Below are positions 43,240-53,139 of a stretch of DNA of 64,000 bases, one piece after another. Source of the stretch: Lysinibacillus sphaericus (GTDB lineage Bacteria > Bacillota > Bacilli > Bacillales_A > Planococcaceae); assembly GCF_006864135.1 (NCBI RefSeq), contig NZ_SADV01000003.1, positions 1 to 64,000 of the forward strand, read 5' to 3'. Within the stretch, counting starts at the first letter, position 1. Each line of letters begins with the position of its first letter. The notes beneath the pieces were generated by a model that saw nothing but the letters and a program-made list of their open reading frames with translations, was not told the DNA's origin and did not search any database. The translations under genes and the position numbers were made by a program.

Positions 43240-43495
43240 AAAAAAATCCCCTTATCTACAAGAGGATGTCATAGTTAAATAAAGGGCGTCGATTCCCAGT
43301 CACTACAACCATCCTCGTGGTTCTATGTAAGTTTGTTGACTTTTATTGGCAGGTCTCCTGGCTTAGGTTCATCATCTATACGCCTTCCCATAGCTCGCTA
43401 CAGTGACATATTGTATAGACTCTCCATTACAGTTGCGGGACAGCACCGGATTTGCACCGATTTCCCTTTTAAGCAAACGAACAAGTCATTCGCAC
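43240..43495 (-). ncRNA. Cobalamin riboswitch with terminator
   Basis: On the minus strand: GGGAAATCGGTGCAAATCC, GGTGCTGTCCCGCAACTGTA, and the B12 box AGCCAGGAGACCTGCC (43363-43348). The expression platform ends in ATCCTC…GGGGAT followed by eight T (43267-43240). High B12 should cause termination and shut down the uptake operon. The region 43496-43744 shows nothing else. Confidence 0.96.
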
Positions 43496-43744
43496 CAACA
43501 AAATAATATTTTATTAAGTTATAAGAGGAACAATATCAGAATATTTTCCAGATAGCAATTATATTATATATTACATTAAAGTAAAAATATTAATTAATGA
43601 GCGTTTAATAGCCGTAAAATAGCAGCATTGAACATTAATTATTATTAGAAAAATAAATAAATTTAGATAGTGATTTATCTTACTTACTATACAAATTCCT
43701 CCAGTACACTATACAAAATAAAATATATTGGTTATCTTTTTTTA

Positions 43745-44185
43745 TAAATATGTTAAAAAAAGTCAGTTGGCACATGGTTACTTTACTAAGTGTTACATCT
43801 TCACTATTTTTAATCGTGTGAACGGCATTGACGGAAAAATAACAATTAAATGTAGGAACCGTTCCTTCGTAAACTTTCTCTTTTCAATTTCCGATAATGT
43901 TTTTTCTAATCTACCAGTTAACGCTAAATCAAATAAATCTTTTACAAGAAAAGTTTCTACCAAGCTCCGTACACACTAAATTTTTATTTTCCATAGCTAA
44001 ATAGCCGACTGTAATAAGTTTCTTTATCGTCTCTGCCCAAGTAGCCGGGGTACCAATGCTATAACCGCTTAAAATAGCCTCCATAATTTCATTCCTATCT
44101 TCATTTACAATCCCTTTACCACACGTCTCCATTACTCGTAATAATGTTTTTTCTTTAAGCGGTGTTGTTACATGGTTTGTTATTT
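43745..44185 (-). pseudogene. Decayed topoisomerase III-like gene
   Basis: On the minus strand the C-terminal third of a TopB-like enzyme: LRVMETCGKGIVNEDRNEIM, SGYSIGTPATWAETIKKLIT and ENKNLVCTELGRN, then in shifted frames DLFDLALTGRLEKTLSEIEK and VHTIKNSEDVTLSKV. The usual TPATRAET has become TPATWAET. No active-site half is left. It lies just upstream of, and divergent from, the intact topoisomerase at 44346. Confidence 0.8.
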
Positions 44186-44345
44186 TGACTGAATTAAAAT
44201 GTCTAAAAGCCTAGATTATTAGTCAACCTAATTTGGACTTCCTAATAAAAGATAGGACACAATTATTAATATAACCGTTATACTTAAAATTCATTTATAA
44301 TTATTAAACATAAAGTTGTAATTATTATTAATAGGAGAAGTGCAT

Positions 44346-46520
44346 ATGAAAATAGTAATTGCAGAAAAACCAGACCAGGCTGCAAAATTAGCTGCCCCCT
44401 TTTCTTTTACAAAAAAACCTGGTTATTTCGAAGTTAAGCCAAACACATACTTTCCAGCTGGAGCACTTATCACATGGGCGATTGGACATCTATGTGAACT
44501 AAAAGCCCCGGAAGAATATAATTCTACATGGAAAAAATGGACATTAGAAACATTACCTATTATTCCAGATCGATTTGAATATAAAGTGACTAAGTCAAAG
44601 TATAAACAATTTAATGTGATTAAAAGTTTAGTAAAAAGACCAGACATTCAAGAAATCATTATTGGTGGTGATGCTGGGCGTGAAGGTGAATTGATTATCC
44701 GTACCATTTTAAGAGTATGCGGTGTTAATAAACCGATGAAACGTCTATGGATATCATCTTTAACAGAAAACGCTGTAAAAAATGGGTTTGCAAATTTACT
44801 ACCAGAAGAGAAGACACGCGACATTTATTTTGAAGCACTAAGTCGTTCATGTGCAGACTGGCTAATTGGCATTAATACATCTAGATTATACACAGTACTC
44901 CTCAAAAGAAATGGCGTGAAAGATGTATTTTCAATTGGTCGTGTACAAACACCTACACTTGCACTAATAGTAAAGAGAGAGCATGAAATTGAGAATTTTA
45001 AATCAGAACCATTTTGGGAAGTGGAAACAGAGTTTGATTTTGGTGGAAAATTGTTAAAAGCGAAATGGCATAAAGATAACAATTCAAGAGTTCAAGAGGA
45101 ACGACAAGCTATTTTGATTGCTAATTTCTGTATCAATAAAAATGTAGAAATTAATAGTATTAAAAGAGAAACAAAGGAATATGCTCCCCCATTGTTATTC
45201 AACTTATCTGCATTACAAGCTACAGCAAACAAAGCTTATAAATTCTCACCACAAAACACGCTGGATATTTTGCAAAAACTTTATTTAAAGGGTGTTGTTT
45301 CCTATCCAAGATCTGATTCACAATTTTTAACGAATGAAGAAGCCAAAACACTACCAAAGATACTAGAGCATTTAAGTAAAATTGATAAATACAAAGGTCT
45401 TCTTCCGCCACCGACAAGTTCAATGATGAATAATAAAAGATTTGTGAATGAAAAAAAAGTAACCGATCACCATGCAATTATTGTTACCGAGCAAATACCT
45501 GATGTAGCAAAGCTAAGTCCAGAAGAAGAAAAAATATATGATTTAATTGCAAGACAAGTCATTGCAGCACATTACAACAATGCCATATTTTCTTACACAA
45601 CGATTCATTCACTTGTTGATAAACGTGCAGAGTTCATCTCTAAGGGCAAAGTGCTAATAGAAGAAGGTTGGCGTAAGGTTATTTATCATTCTAAAGATAA
45701 CTCACCTACAGACAAAGATGAACTGCTCCCCCTATTACATGAAAATGAGCAAGGTATCGTTGCGAAAGCGAACGTAAAAAAAGGTGAAACCCAGCCACCA
45801 AATCGTTATTCTGAAGGAAATTTGATTACTGTAATGAAAACAGCGGGTAAACATTTAGAAGATGCGGAATTAGAAAAGGTCCTATCGAAAACGGAAGGAT
45901 TAGGTACTGAAGCTACACGCGCTGGAATTATTGGTACATTAAAAGATCGAAACTATATCGAAGTTAAGAAAAACCAAGTCTTCGCAACGGCTAAAGGAAT
46001 GTTACTCATTGAGGCACTAGGTGAAAGTATCTTAACGTCCCCTTCCATGACAGCAAAATGGGAGCAACGACTATCTGAAATAGGTGAAGGCAACGCTTCT
46101 CCTAAAGCATTTATGGAACAAGTAAAAAAGCTTGCTGACAAATTGATTTCAGATGCTAACAAGCGTGAAAAGGAATGGTCATTTAATCAAAATGCAGTCG
46201 ATAAAATCACTGCAAACAATCCGTATTCTAAAAAATATACTAAAAGAAAAACAGTTGTTGGGAAATGTATCCTTTGCGAAGGATCAATCATAGATCATGG
46301 CACTTTTTACGGTTGTTCAAATTATAAAACAGCAAATTGTAAATTCTCAGTTTCAAAGAAACTTTTAAGAAAAACTATTTCACAATCGAATATGAAAAAA
46401 CTCTTGGCAGCTGGTGAAACAGACTTGATAAAAGGATTTCAAAAAGGCGAAAAAACTTTTAATGCCCACCTTATTTGGGATGAAAAAGAACGTAAGATTA
46501 ATTTTAAATTTCCAAAATAG
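44346..46520 (+). CDS. topB: DNA topoisomerase III (type IA)
   Basis: 724 residues. TOPRIM domain IVIAEKPDQAAKLAAPF and GGDAGREGELI; catalytic Tyr in VSYPRSDSQFL; FSIGRVQTPTLALI; and GLGTEATRAGII. A C-terminal Cys motif CILCEGSIIDHGTFYGCSNY forms a zinc finger. It relaxes and decatenates negatively supercoiled DNA. The start is taken as ATG at 44346, 8 nt after AGGAG; the GTG at 44340 is too close. Such TopB copies often ride on plasmids and integrative elements; here a decayed second copy lies beside it. Confidence 0.95.
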   Translation: MKIVIAEKPDQAAKLAAPFSFTKKPGYFEVKPNTYFPAGALITWAIGHLCELKAPEEYNSTWKKWTLETLPIIPDRFEYKVTKSKYKQFNVIKSLVKRPDIQEIIIGGDAGREGELIIRTILRVCGVNKPMKRLWISSLTENAVKNGFANLLPEEKTRDIYFEALSRSCADWLIGINTSRLYTVLLKRNGVKDVFSIGRVQTPTLALIVKREHEIENFKSEPFWEVETEFDFGGKLLKAKWHKDNNSRVQEERQAILIANFCINKNVEINSIKRETKEYAPPLLFNLSALQATANKAYKFSPQNTLDILQKLYLKGVVSYPRSDSQFLTNEEAKTLPKILEHLSKIDKYKGLLPPPTSSMMNNKRFVNEKKVTDHHAIIVTEQIPDVAKLSPEEEKIYDLIARQVIAAHYNNAIFSYTTIHSLVDKRAEFISKGKVLIEEGWRKVIYHSKDNSPTDKDELLPLLHENEQGIVAKANVKKGETQPPNRYSEGNLITVMKTAGKHLEDAELEKVLSKTEGLGTEATRAGIIGTLKDRNYIEVKKNQVFATAKGMLLIEALGESILTSPSMTAKWEQRLSEIGEGNASPKAFMEQVKKLADKLISDANKREKEWSFNQNAVDKITANNPYSKKYTKRKTVVGKCILCEGSIIDHGTFYGCSNYKTANCKFSVSKKLLRKTISQSNMKKLLAAGETDLIKGFQKGEKTFNAHLIWDEKERKINFKFPK

Positions 46521-47096
46521 CTAACAATTCTACTTTCAACATATCGTTGAAAGTCGTTTGTGTAGATTTATAATAAAGATTGATCAAATTAATACCTATG
46601 CCTTGATAAAAGCAAAAAGAAAAAGCGTGTTTTAAAAAAGGATTAAGCAAAACATGCTCTTTATATATTTTATTGAATCATTCTTTTATAAAAAGTTTGA
46701 TCATTTCTATGATATTTCCTCCATTAAAACGCCCTTTAATGGAGAAACATACCTGGGCAATCCCTCAGCCAATTTTCAGTGGCTTTGGAAAAACCTCACT
46801 AATCAGGAACCATTTTAGAGATTCGGGCGTAAACATCCATGCCGCATTACTATTATGTATCTTGTGATTACTACATGCATTGTCGGAGGAAAATTTAAAA
46901 AATTGCGAAATTTTTATATCTATTGTATAGTAAAAATACTATTTTATTAAAGGGTGAACTTTTTGTTAAATGTAGAATTCTAATCTAAATCAACTTTATA
47001 GCTTATTTTTGTTGAACAAACCTCCTATTTGTAGGTGTTATTTGTTGTGCAGAAAAAAGCAAGATTAGAATTAGTTAGCATCGTATATACATTTTT
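46521..47096. other. Intergenic region after topB
   Basis: Contains a hairpin ACTTTCAAC/GTTGAAAGT (46532-46554) just after topB, probably its terminator though the T tract is poor. A 64-codon plus-strand frame at 46673-46867 has no ribosome site or known sequence. Nothing else is recognised. Confidence 0.45.
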
Positions 47097-47123
47097 GCGC
47101 GACTAATTTTAGTCGCGCTTTTT
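47097..47123 (+). terminator. Terminator or attenuator upstream of the polyamine gene
   Basis: GCGCGACTAA and TTAGTCGCGC, perfect 10 bp with a 2-nt centre, then TTTTTCT, 62 nt before the ATG at 47185. No gene ends just upstream, so it could attenuate the polyamine gene. Confidence 0.7.
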
Positions 47124-47184
47124 CTATTCGTTGATTTAGATAATTTCAATTTTTTCTATTTAAAATTGAGAGGACGAATCTACA

Positions 47185-48644
47185 ATGCAAAAACAATTAC
47201 AACAAATTACCGCTAATATGCTGCTTGAAGAACATTATCACACATTAGAAAAGGCTTTACTTGTTTATATTTCCATAAAAATTGTACAACTAAATCTTTA
47301 GCTTATATGACAGACTTACCTATACCTATTGTTTCTGCAATGAAGAAAGAATTTGCCAAGCAAGGATGGGGTAAACATAGCTTAACGAAAAAGGGCCAGT
47401 TAGCTATCTCACAATATTTTCAACTCTCTGGTGCTGATGATAAACTTTATTTACAATTAACAACAGATGATGCATTTCGTTCAGAATGGATCACAAAAAA
47501 TATTAGCGAGTTAAGCACTATTTATGATGCTAGACCCACAGCTGACGTCGCAATAGATCAAGCCAAATGTACAGTTGAAACAGCCTTAAAACGTGCATTG
47601 CTCGCACTAGACTATACGATGCTACTTAATAAGCGTATTTTATGTTTAGGCGATGATGATTTCATTAGCATTGCATTAGAATTTTTACTAAAGAAAATTG
47701 CTCCATATTCTGCAACTAAAATTGTTGTATTAGATATTGATAGACGAGTTTTGAATACGATTAGCAAAATAGCAAAAGATTATGAGCTTCCGATTAAAGT
47801 AGATTATTATAACGTTCAGGAGCCTTTGCCTATAACATACACCCAACAGTTTGATTGTGTATACACAGATACGCCGTATACCTTGATTGGCGCACAGCTC
47901 TTTTTATCACGGGCAATAAATGCACTCAAACCAGAAGAGCAGTGGGAGCTACAGCAAAGCTTACAAGCTATGGGCTTCGTGATCAATAGCATTAAATACG
48001 ATATAAACTCGTATGAAGGTGCACAGATTTTAGGAGCTACAAGTCAGTTACTCGTATTACAAACTACAGACCAAATGGTTCCCTACATTCCTGATCAGCG
48101 GAAATTTACGCGGCCAATTTATACAGGAGAAGTAGAGCGGAAATCTGTCGTTTATCAGTGTAATCATTGTAAGCACTCGCTTACAGTCGGCACTGGCAAC
48201 CAATACACTACTATTAATCAGCTCCAATCCAGTGGTTGTCCAAGCTGTAAAAATAAAAAGTTTTCACAAATAAAGAGAACAGTACAAAAAACACAGTCCC
48301 AGCATGCATTAGGACATCATATTTTATTAGAGTTGCATGATTGCGACGTTGCATTACTTAATGACGTACAAAAAATTAAAACAATTATGTGTCAAGCTGC
48401 CGACAAAGCAAAGGCAACGATTGTAACAGAACATTTCCATCATTTTGCACCTTACGGGGTTAGCGGTGTAGTCATTATTCAAGAATCACATTTGACGATT
48501 CATACGTGGCCAGAGTACGGTTACGCGGCAATAGATGTTTTCACTTGTAACAGTAAACTAGCTCTACAAGAGGCTGTACAATATATTACTGAACAATTTA
48601 ATGCGGGAAATGCCACACAGCATTACGTACATCGAGGTAAATAG
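47185..48644 (+). pseudogene. BpsA-like aminopropyltransferase fused to S-adenosylmethionine decarboxylase, frameshifted
   Basis: From ATG 47185 (GAGAGGA upstream) the frame reads [20 protein letters not shown] and LEKALLVYI, then stops; the frame shifted by one from about 47270 continues [20 protein letters not shown] to 48644 without break. So one missing T near 47270 splits the winged-helix N-terminus. The main part (about 300 residues) is BpsA-like: [21 protein letters not shown] zinc ribbon follows (YQCNHCKHS…[10 protein letters not shown]). The last 120 residues are a bacterial AdoMet decarboxylase with the self-cleaving [14 protein letters not shown] and DVFTC. Together they would make and use decarboxylated AdoMet for branched polyamines. 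Translation from ATG 47307 lacks a ribosome site. Confidence 0.78.
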
Positions 48645-48703
48645 AAATAAAAAATATAGCCCCTAAAAGTGGTAACCGAAACATCTAGAATTTATCTAGT
48701 ATA

Positions 48704-48743
48704 ACAGTTGAATAGAACTTGACTTCTATTCAACTGTTTTTTT
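48704..48743 (+). terminator. Terminator of the polyamine gene
   Basis: ACAGTTGAATAGAA and TTCTATTCAACTGT, perfect 14 bp, loop CTTGAC, then TTTTTT. Confidence 0.92.
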
Positions 48744-49667
48744 CCTGTTAGAATTCTAAGGTCAGCATGATTATCATTAGCCATTCCCCTATTGCTTATT
48801 GAGTTTAGATAAATGTTTACACACTATCATCTTATCATGATAATAATCCCTTTGTGTTGACCTCTATTTTCCAATTCCACTTTGATACTGTACACTCCAA
48901 ATAATAAACGGTTAACCTCTCAGTTTCGCTATGCCTTATTAAATTTATTCATTGTTTTATTCCTTAAATTGATTTGTTAAAGGAATAGCTACATCCGTAG
49001 TATTAGCCCGACTTTTCATGTAAAAACATCACAACTTGCAAGACAAGGATTTGTGATCTCTTCTTGGTATGTATTATTATTGATATGGTTATTTTCGTAA
49101 TATTAACCGTATTTGGATCTTTATATAATCATATTAAAATTATAAAAAGGCTGTTCAATAGCAAAACATCCATAATGTAAAATCTATTAACCTAAATAAA
49201 ATAAACACAAAAAGCCTAGGCAAAGCAAAAGCAAATGGTATCGACTTTTATTAATATCTAGTGACGTTAATAACAGAGTTACCAAATTTACCGCTCCATT
49301 AGCAGCCCTAGATTTCAAACAATTACATGCTTTGGTCGAAAAATATCCAAGTAATATGTGCAAAATAGCCAGCTATCTGAAAAAAACTTAGATAGCTGGC
49401 CATTCGTCGTGTGTACCAAGAAGGTGCGCTTATTTATTTGTATTTCGGCTTATAGAGAATATTAGACGAGACCAGGTACTCACATTATGAGCGCCTGGTC
49501 TTTTGTTTATATGGCAAAATATAGTCGTGCTATGATAAGGCTTTTTATGTGGTATATCTATTTTTTATTGAGTTAGCTCATTTCACACACACGTCGAGCT
49601 AGACGTGTGTGTAAGGCAGTAAAGTGTTTTAGTTTTATAGTGCATTTCCGTGCACTTGTTGATTATG
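48744..49667. other. Gene-free stretch with several hairpins
   Basis: No gene is supported. Hairpins: GCCAGCTATCT/AGATAGCTGGC (49368-49400); GACCAGG/CCTGGTC plus TTTTGTTT (49469-49508, terminator-like on the plus strand); ACACACACGTC/GACGTGTGTGT (49585-49612); AGTGCA/TGCACT (49639-49656). The last two lie just after the FMN reductase gene on its strand. The others may be leftovers of lost genes. Confidence 0.5.
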
Positions 49668-50213
49668 TTATTTATTAATCTCGTACACTAAACTATTGAT
49701 AAGGTTAATGATTGATTGCTTGGTAGCCTCGTCTTTCACTGTAGCATTTTTGTTAAATTTAGTTCCGACAGATGGAACTAGCAACGACCCATTTTCAACA
49801 ATAATAGTATCAATCATCCCCAGCGTAAGCAGTAAAGATTCATGAGCTTTGTCTCCACCGTTAATCGACGGTGAAGCTGTTATAACAGCCACTGGTTTTT
49901 TATAAAGTTCTCCAGATGAAACAAGCCAGTCTAACGCATTTTTCAAGACGCCTGGTACTCCTTTTGCATACTCTGGCGTACAGATTATAAGCGCATGTGA
50001 TTCACTTAACGTTTTTCTAAAATTCTCAACAACAGCTGGTGGTTCTGTTGTATCTATATCCTGGTTAAAATACGGAAGGTCTTTTATGCCGTTATAAATT
50101 GAGTAATCAATACCTTCAGGAATAAAAGCTGATATAGCCTTTAATATATTAGTATTGGAAGAAGCTTCTCGAATGCTACCTGAAATAGCTATTATTTTTT
50201 TATGGTTGCCCAT
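49668..50213 (-). CDS. NADPH-dependent FMN reductase
   Basis: 181 residues, flavodoxin-like fold: IIAISGSIREASSNTNILKA for FMN phosphate, then IICTPEYAKGVPGVLKNALD and KPVAVITASPSINGG. It reduces FMN, quinones, chromate or azo dyes with NADPH. Start at 50213 has GAGGTG upstream; the longer frame upstream is rejected. Confidence 0.9.
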   Translation of the reverse strand: MGNHKKIIAISGSIREASSNTNILKAISAFIPEGIDYSIYNGIKDLPYFNQDIDTTEPPAVVENFRKTLSESHALIICTPEYAKGVPGVLKNALDWLVSSGELYKKPVAVITASPSINGGDKAHESLLLTLGMIDTIIVENGSLLVPSVGTKFNKNATVKDEATKQSIINLINSLVYEINK

Positions 50214-50627
50214 ACTTTCACCTCTTTGATTAAAATACTTGATTGTATACTTAGTAATCAAAAATTATGAATTATCATATGGAAATCTGTCAAATTTCAC
50301 AATAAAAAATCAACTTATTTGACATTAGATTTCTTAAAACTCTAAAAAATATAGTCCAGTCATGTATGACATGCACTGAACCAATTTAGGAGGCACTGGT
50401 CGGTAGTTGTTCTGTCTTGGTAATTAATTATTTTGAGAAATACCAAGGGAGGAAGCCATTACTCACCTACCTAACATATAAGAGCCTTAATGACATATCT
50501 GTCAATTTGTAAACTTTTTTGTAGAATGCAATTTGCTGAAAACAACCTCAATAAAATTGCCCTTATAAAAAAGAACAGTATATTGCCCAATTTTTCAAAA
50601 AAATCATTTCAGACTTATTAGGTATGC
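50214..50627. other. Intergenic region, nothing recognised
   Basis: AT-rich DNA between two minus-strand genes. No coding frame, repeat or terminator is convincing. Confidence 0.5.
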
Positions 50628-51074
50628 TTACTTAGCAAGAAGAATTGCATTATCAGATACTTTGAATCCATTTTTAATATAAAATTTTTCTGACGGAAAC
50701 CCCTTAGAAGTTGTTAGCACAATAGTATTTATATCTTGCTTTTTAATGTCAGATTCTATAAGTTCTAAAAACTTACTACCTACTCCTTTGTTTTGAAATT
50801 TTTCACTTACACAAAATTGATCAATGAAATATTCCATTCCATTCAGACATGGCTTTTTTGCCCCTATGCTCAATCCAACAAGTTCATCACCTATTTTTAG
50901 AACGTATCCAATAAAATAATCATTTTTCATGTAATTTTCAAAAAAATCTACAACTTGTTTTCTTGACTCATATACATCATTCCAAGGTTCCTTTGAGAAA
51001 GTATCAATAAATAAATCAACACAGTCATCAATTAAGTCAACTTTCAATGAATATAAATCTGCCTTTAAACCCAT
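50628..51074 (-). CDS. GNAT-family N-acetyltransferase
   Basis: 148 residues. The acetyl-CoA loop reads FQNKGVGSKFLELIESD, after YFIDQFCVSE; C-terminal GFPSEKFYIKNGFKVSDN completes the GNAT fold. GGAGG precedes the ATG. Substrate unknown; such proteins often acetylate antibiotics, amines or peptides. Confidence 0.85.
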   Translation of the reverse strand: MGLKADLYSLKVDLIDDCVDLFIDTFSKEPWNDVYESRKQVVDFFENYMKNDYFIGYVLKIGDELVGLSIGAKKPCLNGMEYFIDQFCVSEKFQNKGVGSKFLELIESDIKKQDINTIVLTTSKGFPSEKFYIKNGFKVSDNAILLAK

Positions 51075-51513
51075 AAATACTTACCTCCATCAAATTTAAG
51101 TATATATAATTCCGTACTTGGCGCTGAGCTTGACCGAAGTTCACCATGACTTTCTCCCGAACATTCATTAAAATCCGTAAATCGGCGTAGTTGGTCGTCG
51201 GAATTTAGGTTCGGAGTCGCACCAGATCAGGTTTCGACTTCGCTCAATGTTCGCTTTGCCCAAGAAAACAAAATAATCTTAGTTATTTATTGCCAAGGTC
51301 ACGTAAGGGTTTGTTTTACCTTCTGTACGGTTTCCTTGATGTTCATTTCTATGACAAGGTCTGCGATTTAACCGTTTTCTTGCTTGCCCCTGATTTCTAA
51401 ATTAGAATTTAATCAAGGTCTTGATGCGATGTTACCATACCCAAATTCACGCAAATAAACGGCACTACAATTGACATTCTGAATTCGTCTTTGTATTTTC
51501 ATTTTTTAATCTC
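51075..51513. other. GC-richer non-coding stretch
   Basis: Base use differs from the neighbours, and the stretch has pieces such as GAGCGAAGTCGAAACCTGAT and GTGCGACTCC on the minus strand that recall intron or IS remnants. No open frame and no assignable structure. Confidence 0.35.
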
Positions 51514-52611
51514 TCAGTGCCCTCTTTGTAACTGCTTAGCTTTTGGAGCATACTTTCCATATGTGAAAAAACGCCAAATTTTTTCAAGAGGTCCTTGCTG
51601 AAATTTCTGTATCCAACTAAAACTAAATATAATCAGTATAGTAAATACAATGAAGTCGAGTACCAAACTTTGTACAAGTGTATATCCATCTGTCCAACCT
51701 AGCAATAGAATAAGGAGCTTAAGAAGCAATAAATGGCCTACATAGGAGGTTAACGACATCCGCCCTACATAACTAAGCGGTTTATAAACATATACTAAGT
51801 AATTCAAATTATATAACATAAGCATAGACGACAAATAAAAGATTAGTAAGGGATATGATGCTAAATCACTTATTCCTAGAAAAAATATGTTTTGGCTAAT
51901 TTCAGGATTTGTATAACCAGTCCACACCCCTCCAAAAACAAATGGTAAGCTCAAGAAAAATGAATTTTTATGAACTCGTTTAATTATACTCATTCGTTGT
52001 GATAATTGCTGAAAAAGATTAATTTTACCGACATAAAGTCCTAGTAAAAACATACTAACAATTAATAAGATATAATATAAAAAATGCATAAATACCGTTA
52101 TTATCAGAGCACTATCAGTACCATTGGTTAGTAAATTTATAGATACCATAGTTCCAATCATTAATACCATATTACTTGATGCTAGTATTCCAGTAATGAG
52201 AAGAATAATTCTAGGTTTTAGTTTAAAGAATGGCACCAAGATAAACCCTAATAAACTATACATTACTAAAATAGGGGTAACCTGAGGAGCAATTATCATC
52301 GATATAATCCCTATAGGAAGCAAGGAAATCAGCCGCCTTGAAAAAAGTTGATAACTACGCAATCCGCGTTGTTGTGCGTTTGAAAAAAACATTTGAGAGC
52401 CAACACCAAATAAAAATGAAAAAATAGCAACAAACTTAAACTCAAACAACAAATGATTAATAATAGACAGGTAGTAATCCAAAGAATGGATTGAATAATT
52501 GTTTGCCCCTGAAAAACCAGCGGCATGGACAATCAATACCCCTAGTAAGGCAACACCACGAATAATATCAAGGGACATAGTACGCGTAGAAATATTTTTT
52601 TGAGTATCCAT
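51514..52611 (-). CDS. DUF418 membrane protein, second copy
   Basis: 365 residues with about ten membrane helices: MSLDIIRGVALLGVLIVHAA at the start, and GRMSLTSYVGHLLLLKLLIL plus QQGPLEKIWRFFTYGKYAP at the end. It is only distantly similar to the DUF418 protein at 21407. The start at 52611 (MDTQKNIST) is favoured because GGAG lies 9 nt before it. It follows, and slightly precedes the end of, a small ORF at 52628. Confidence 0.88.
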   Translation of the reverse strand: MDTQKNISTRTMSLDIIRGVALLGVLIVHAAGFSGANNYSIHSLDYYLSIINHLLFEFKFVAIFSFLFGVGSQMFFSNAQQRGLRSYQLFSRRLISLLPIGIISMIIAPQVTPILVMYSLLGFILVPFFKLKPRIILLITGILASSNMVLMIGTMVSINLLTNGTDSALIITVFMHFLYYILLIVSMFLLGLYVGKINLFQQLSQRMSIIKRVHKNSFFLSLPFVFGGVWTGYTNPEISQNIFFLGISDLASYPLLIFYLSSMLMLYNLNYLVYVYKPLSYVGRMSLTSYVGHLLLLKLLILLLGWTDGYTLVQSLVLDFIVFTILIIFSFSWIQKFQQGPLEKIWRFFTYGKYAPKAKQLQRGH

Positions 52612-52627
52612 ATTTTTATTCTCCATT

Positions 52628-52816
52628 CTAAATGTCAAACGGTGACCTATTATTATCTAATATATCGACGTAGCACTCCATTGCACGGTCTTTATTGACA
52701 TTGACCTCTGCAAAAGAAACATGCAGTATTATCCATCCCATATTGAGTTTCCCTGCCAGTGGAGCTACCAATCTATGGTAGATATATTGAAGAATAAAAG
52801 ATAGATTTTTCATCAT
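52628..52816 (-). CDS. Small ORF upstream of the DUF418 gene
   Basis: 62 codons (MMKNLSFILQYIYHRLVAPL …) with GGAG 8 nt upstream of ATGATG. Its stop lies close to the DUF418 start, suggesting coupling. Unknown function; it may be a leader or chance. Confidence 0.4.
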   Translation of the reverse strand: MMKNLSFILQYIYHRLVAPLAGKLNMGWIILHVSFAEVNVNKDRAMECYVDILDNNRSPFDI

Positions 52817-52907
52817 GATAACACTCCACTGATCTTAAATTTATACTAAAATTATAAACTTAAAATCTTAAGTAATTAGCATAAAATTCCTTAAGAATTC
52901 TTAAGAG

Positions 52908-52946
52908 AAATGCTTTTGGAATATTTATATCCCAAAAGCATTTTGT
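52908..52946 (+). terminator. Hairpin in the 52.9-kb intergenic region
   Basis: AAATGCTTTTGG and CCAAAAGCATTT, perfect 12 bp with a 12-nt loop. No plus-strand gene ends nearby; it may belong to a lost gene. The rest of 52817-53139 shows a TTAAGAATTCTTAA palindrome and no gene. Confidence 0.5.
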
Positions 52947-53139
52947 AAGGAATTGGTATGTCAATACTCTAGATGGTTTGAAGGACACCTCACTAACTAA
53001 TATAGTTCTTGTCTTTCTATTATATTTTATCCTCTACTATGTGTTGACCTTCTATTATAAGTATCGTAGTCAAAGGAATGGGTTGCAAAAGACTTGCCAT
53101 TAAAAGTCTGTACCCTTTGCGCCTAGTCACATAATAAAA

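Noticed and set aside
43728-43979. 83-codon plus-strand frame
   Set aside because: Antisense to the decayed topB remnant.
46673-46867. 64-codon frame after topB
   Set aside because: No ribosome site; sequence does not look like any family I know.
49285-49310. Possible extra cassette repeat (TTACCGCTCCATTAGC)
   Set aside because: Only the centre resembles the consensus; the arms do not pair and the context lacks genes.
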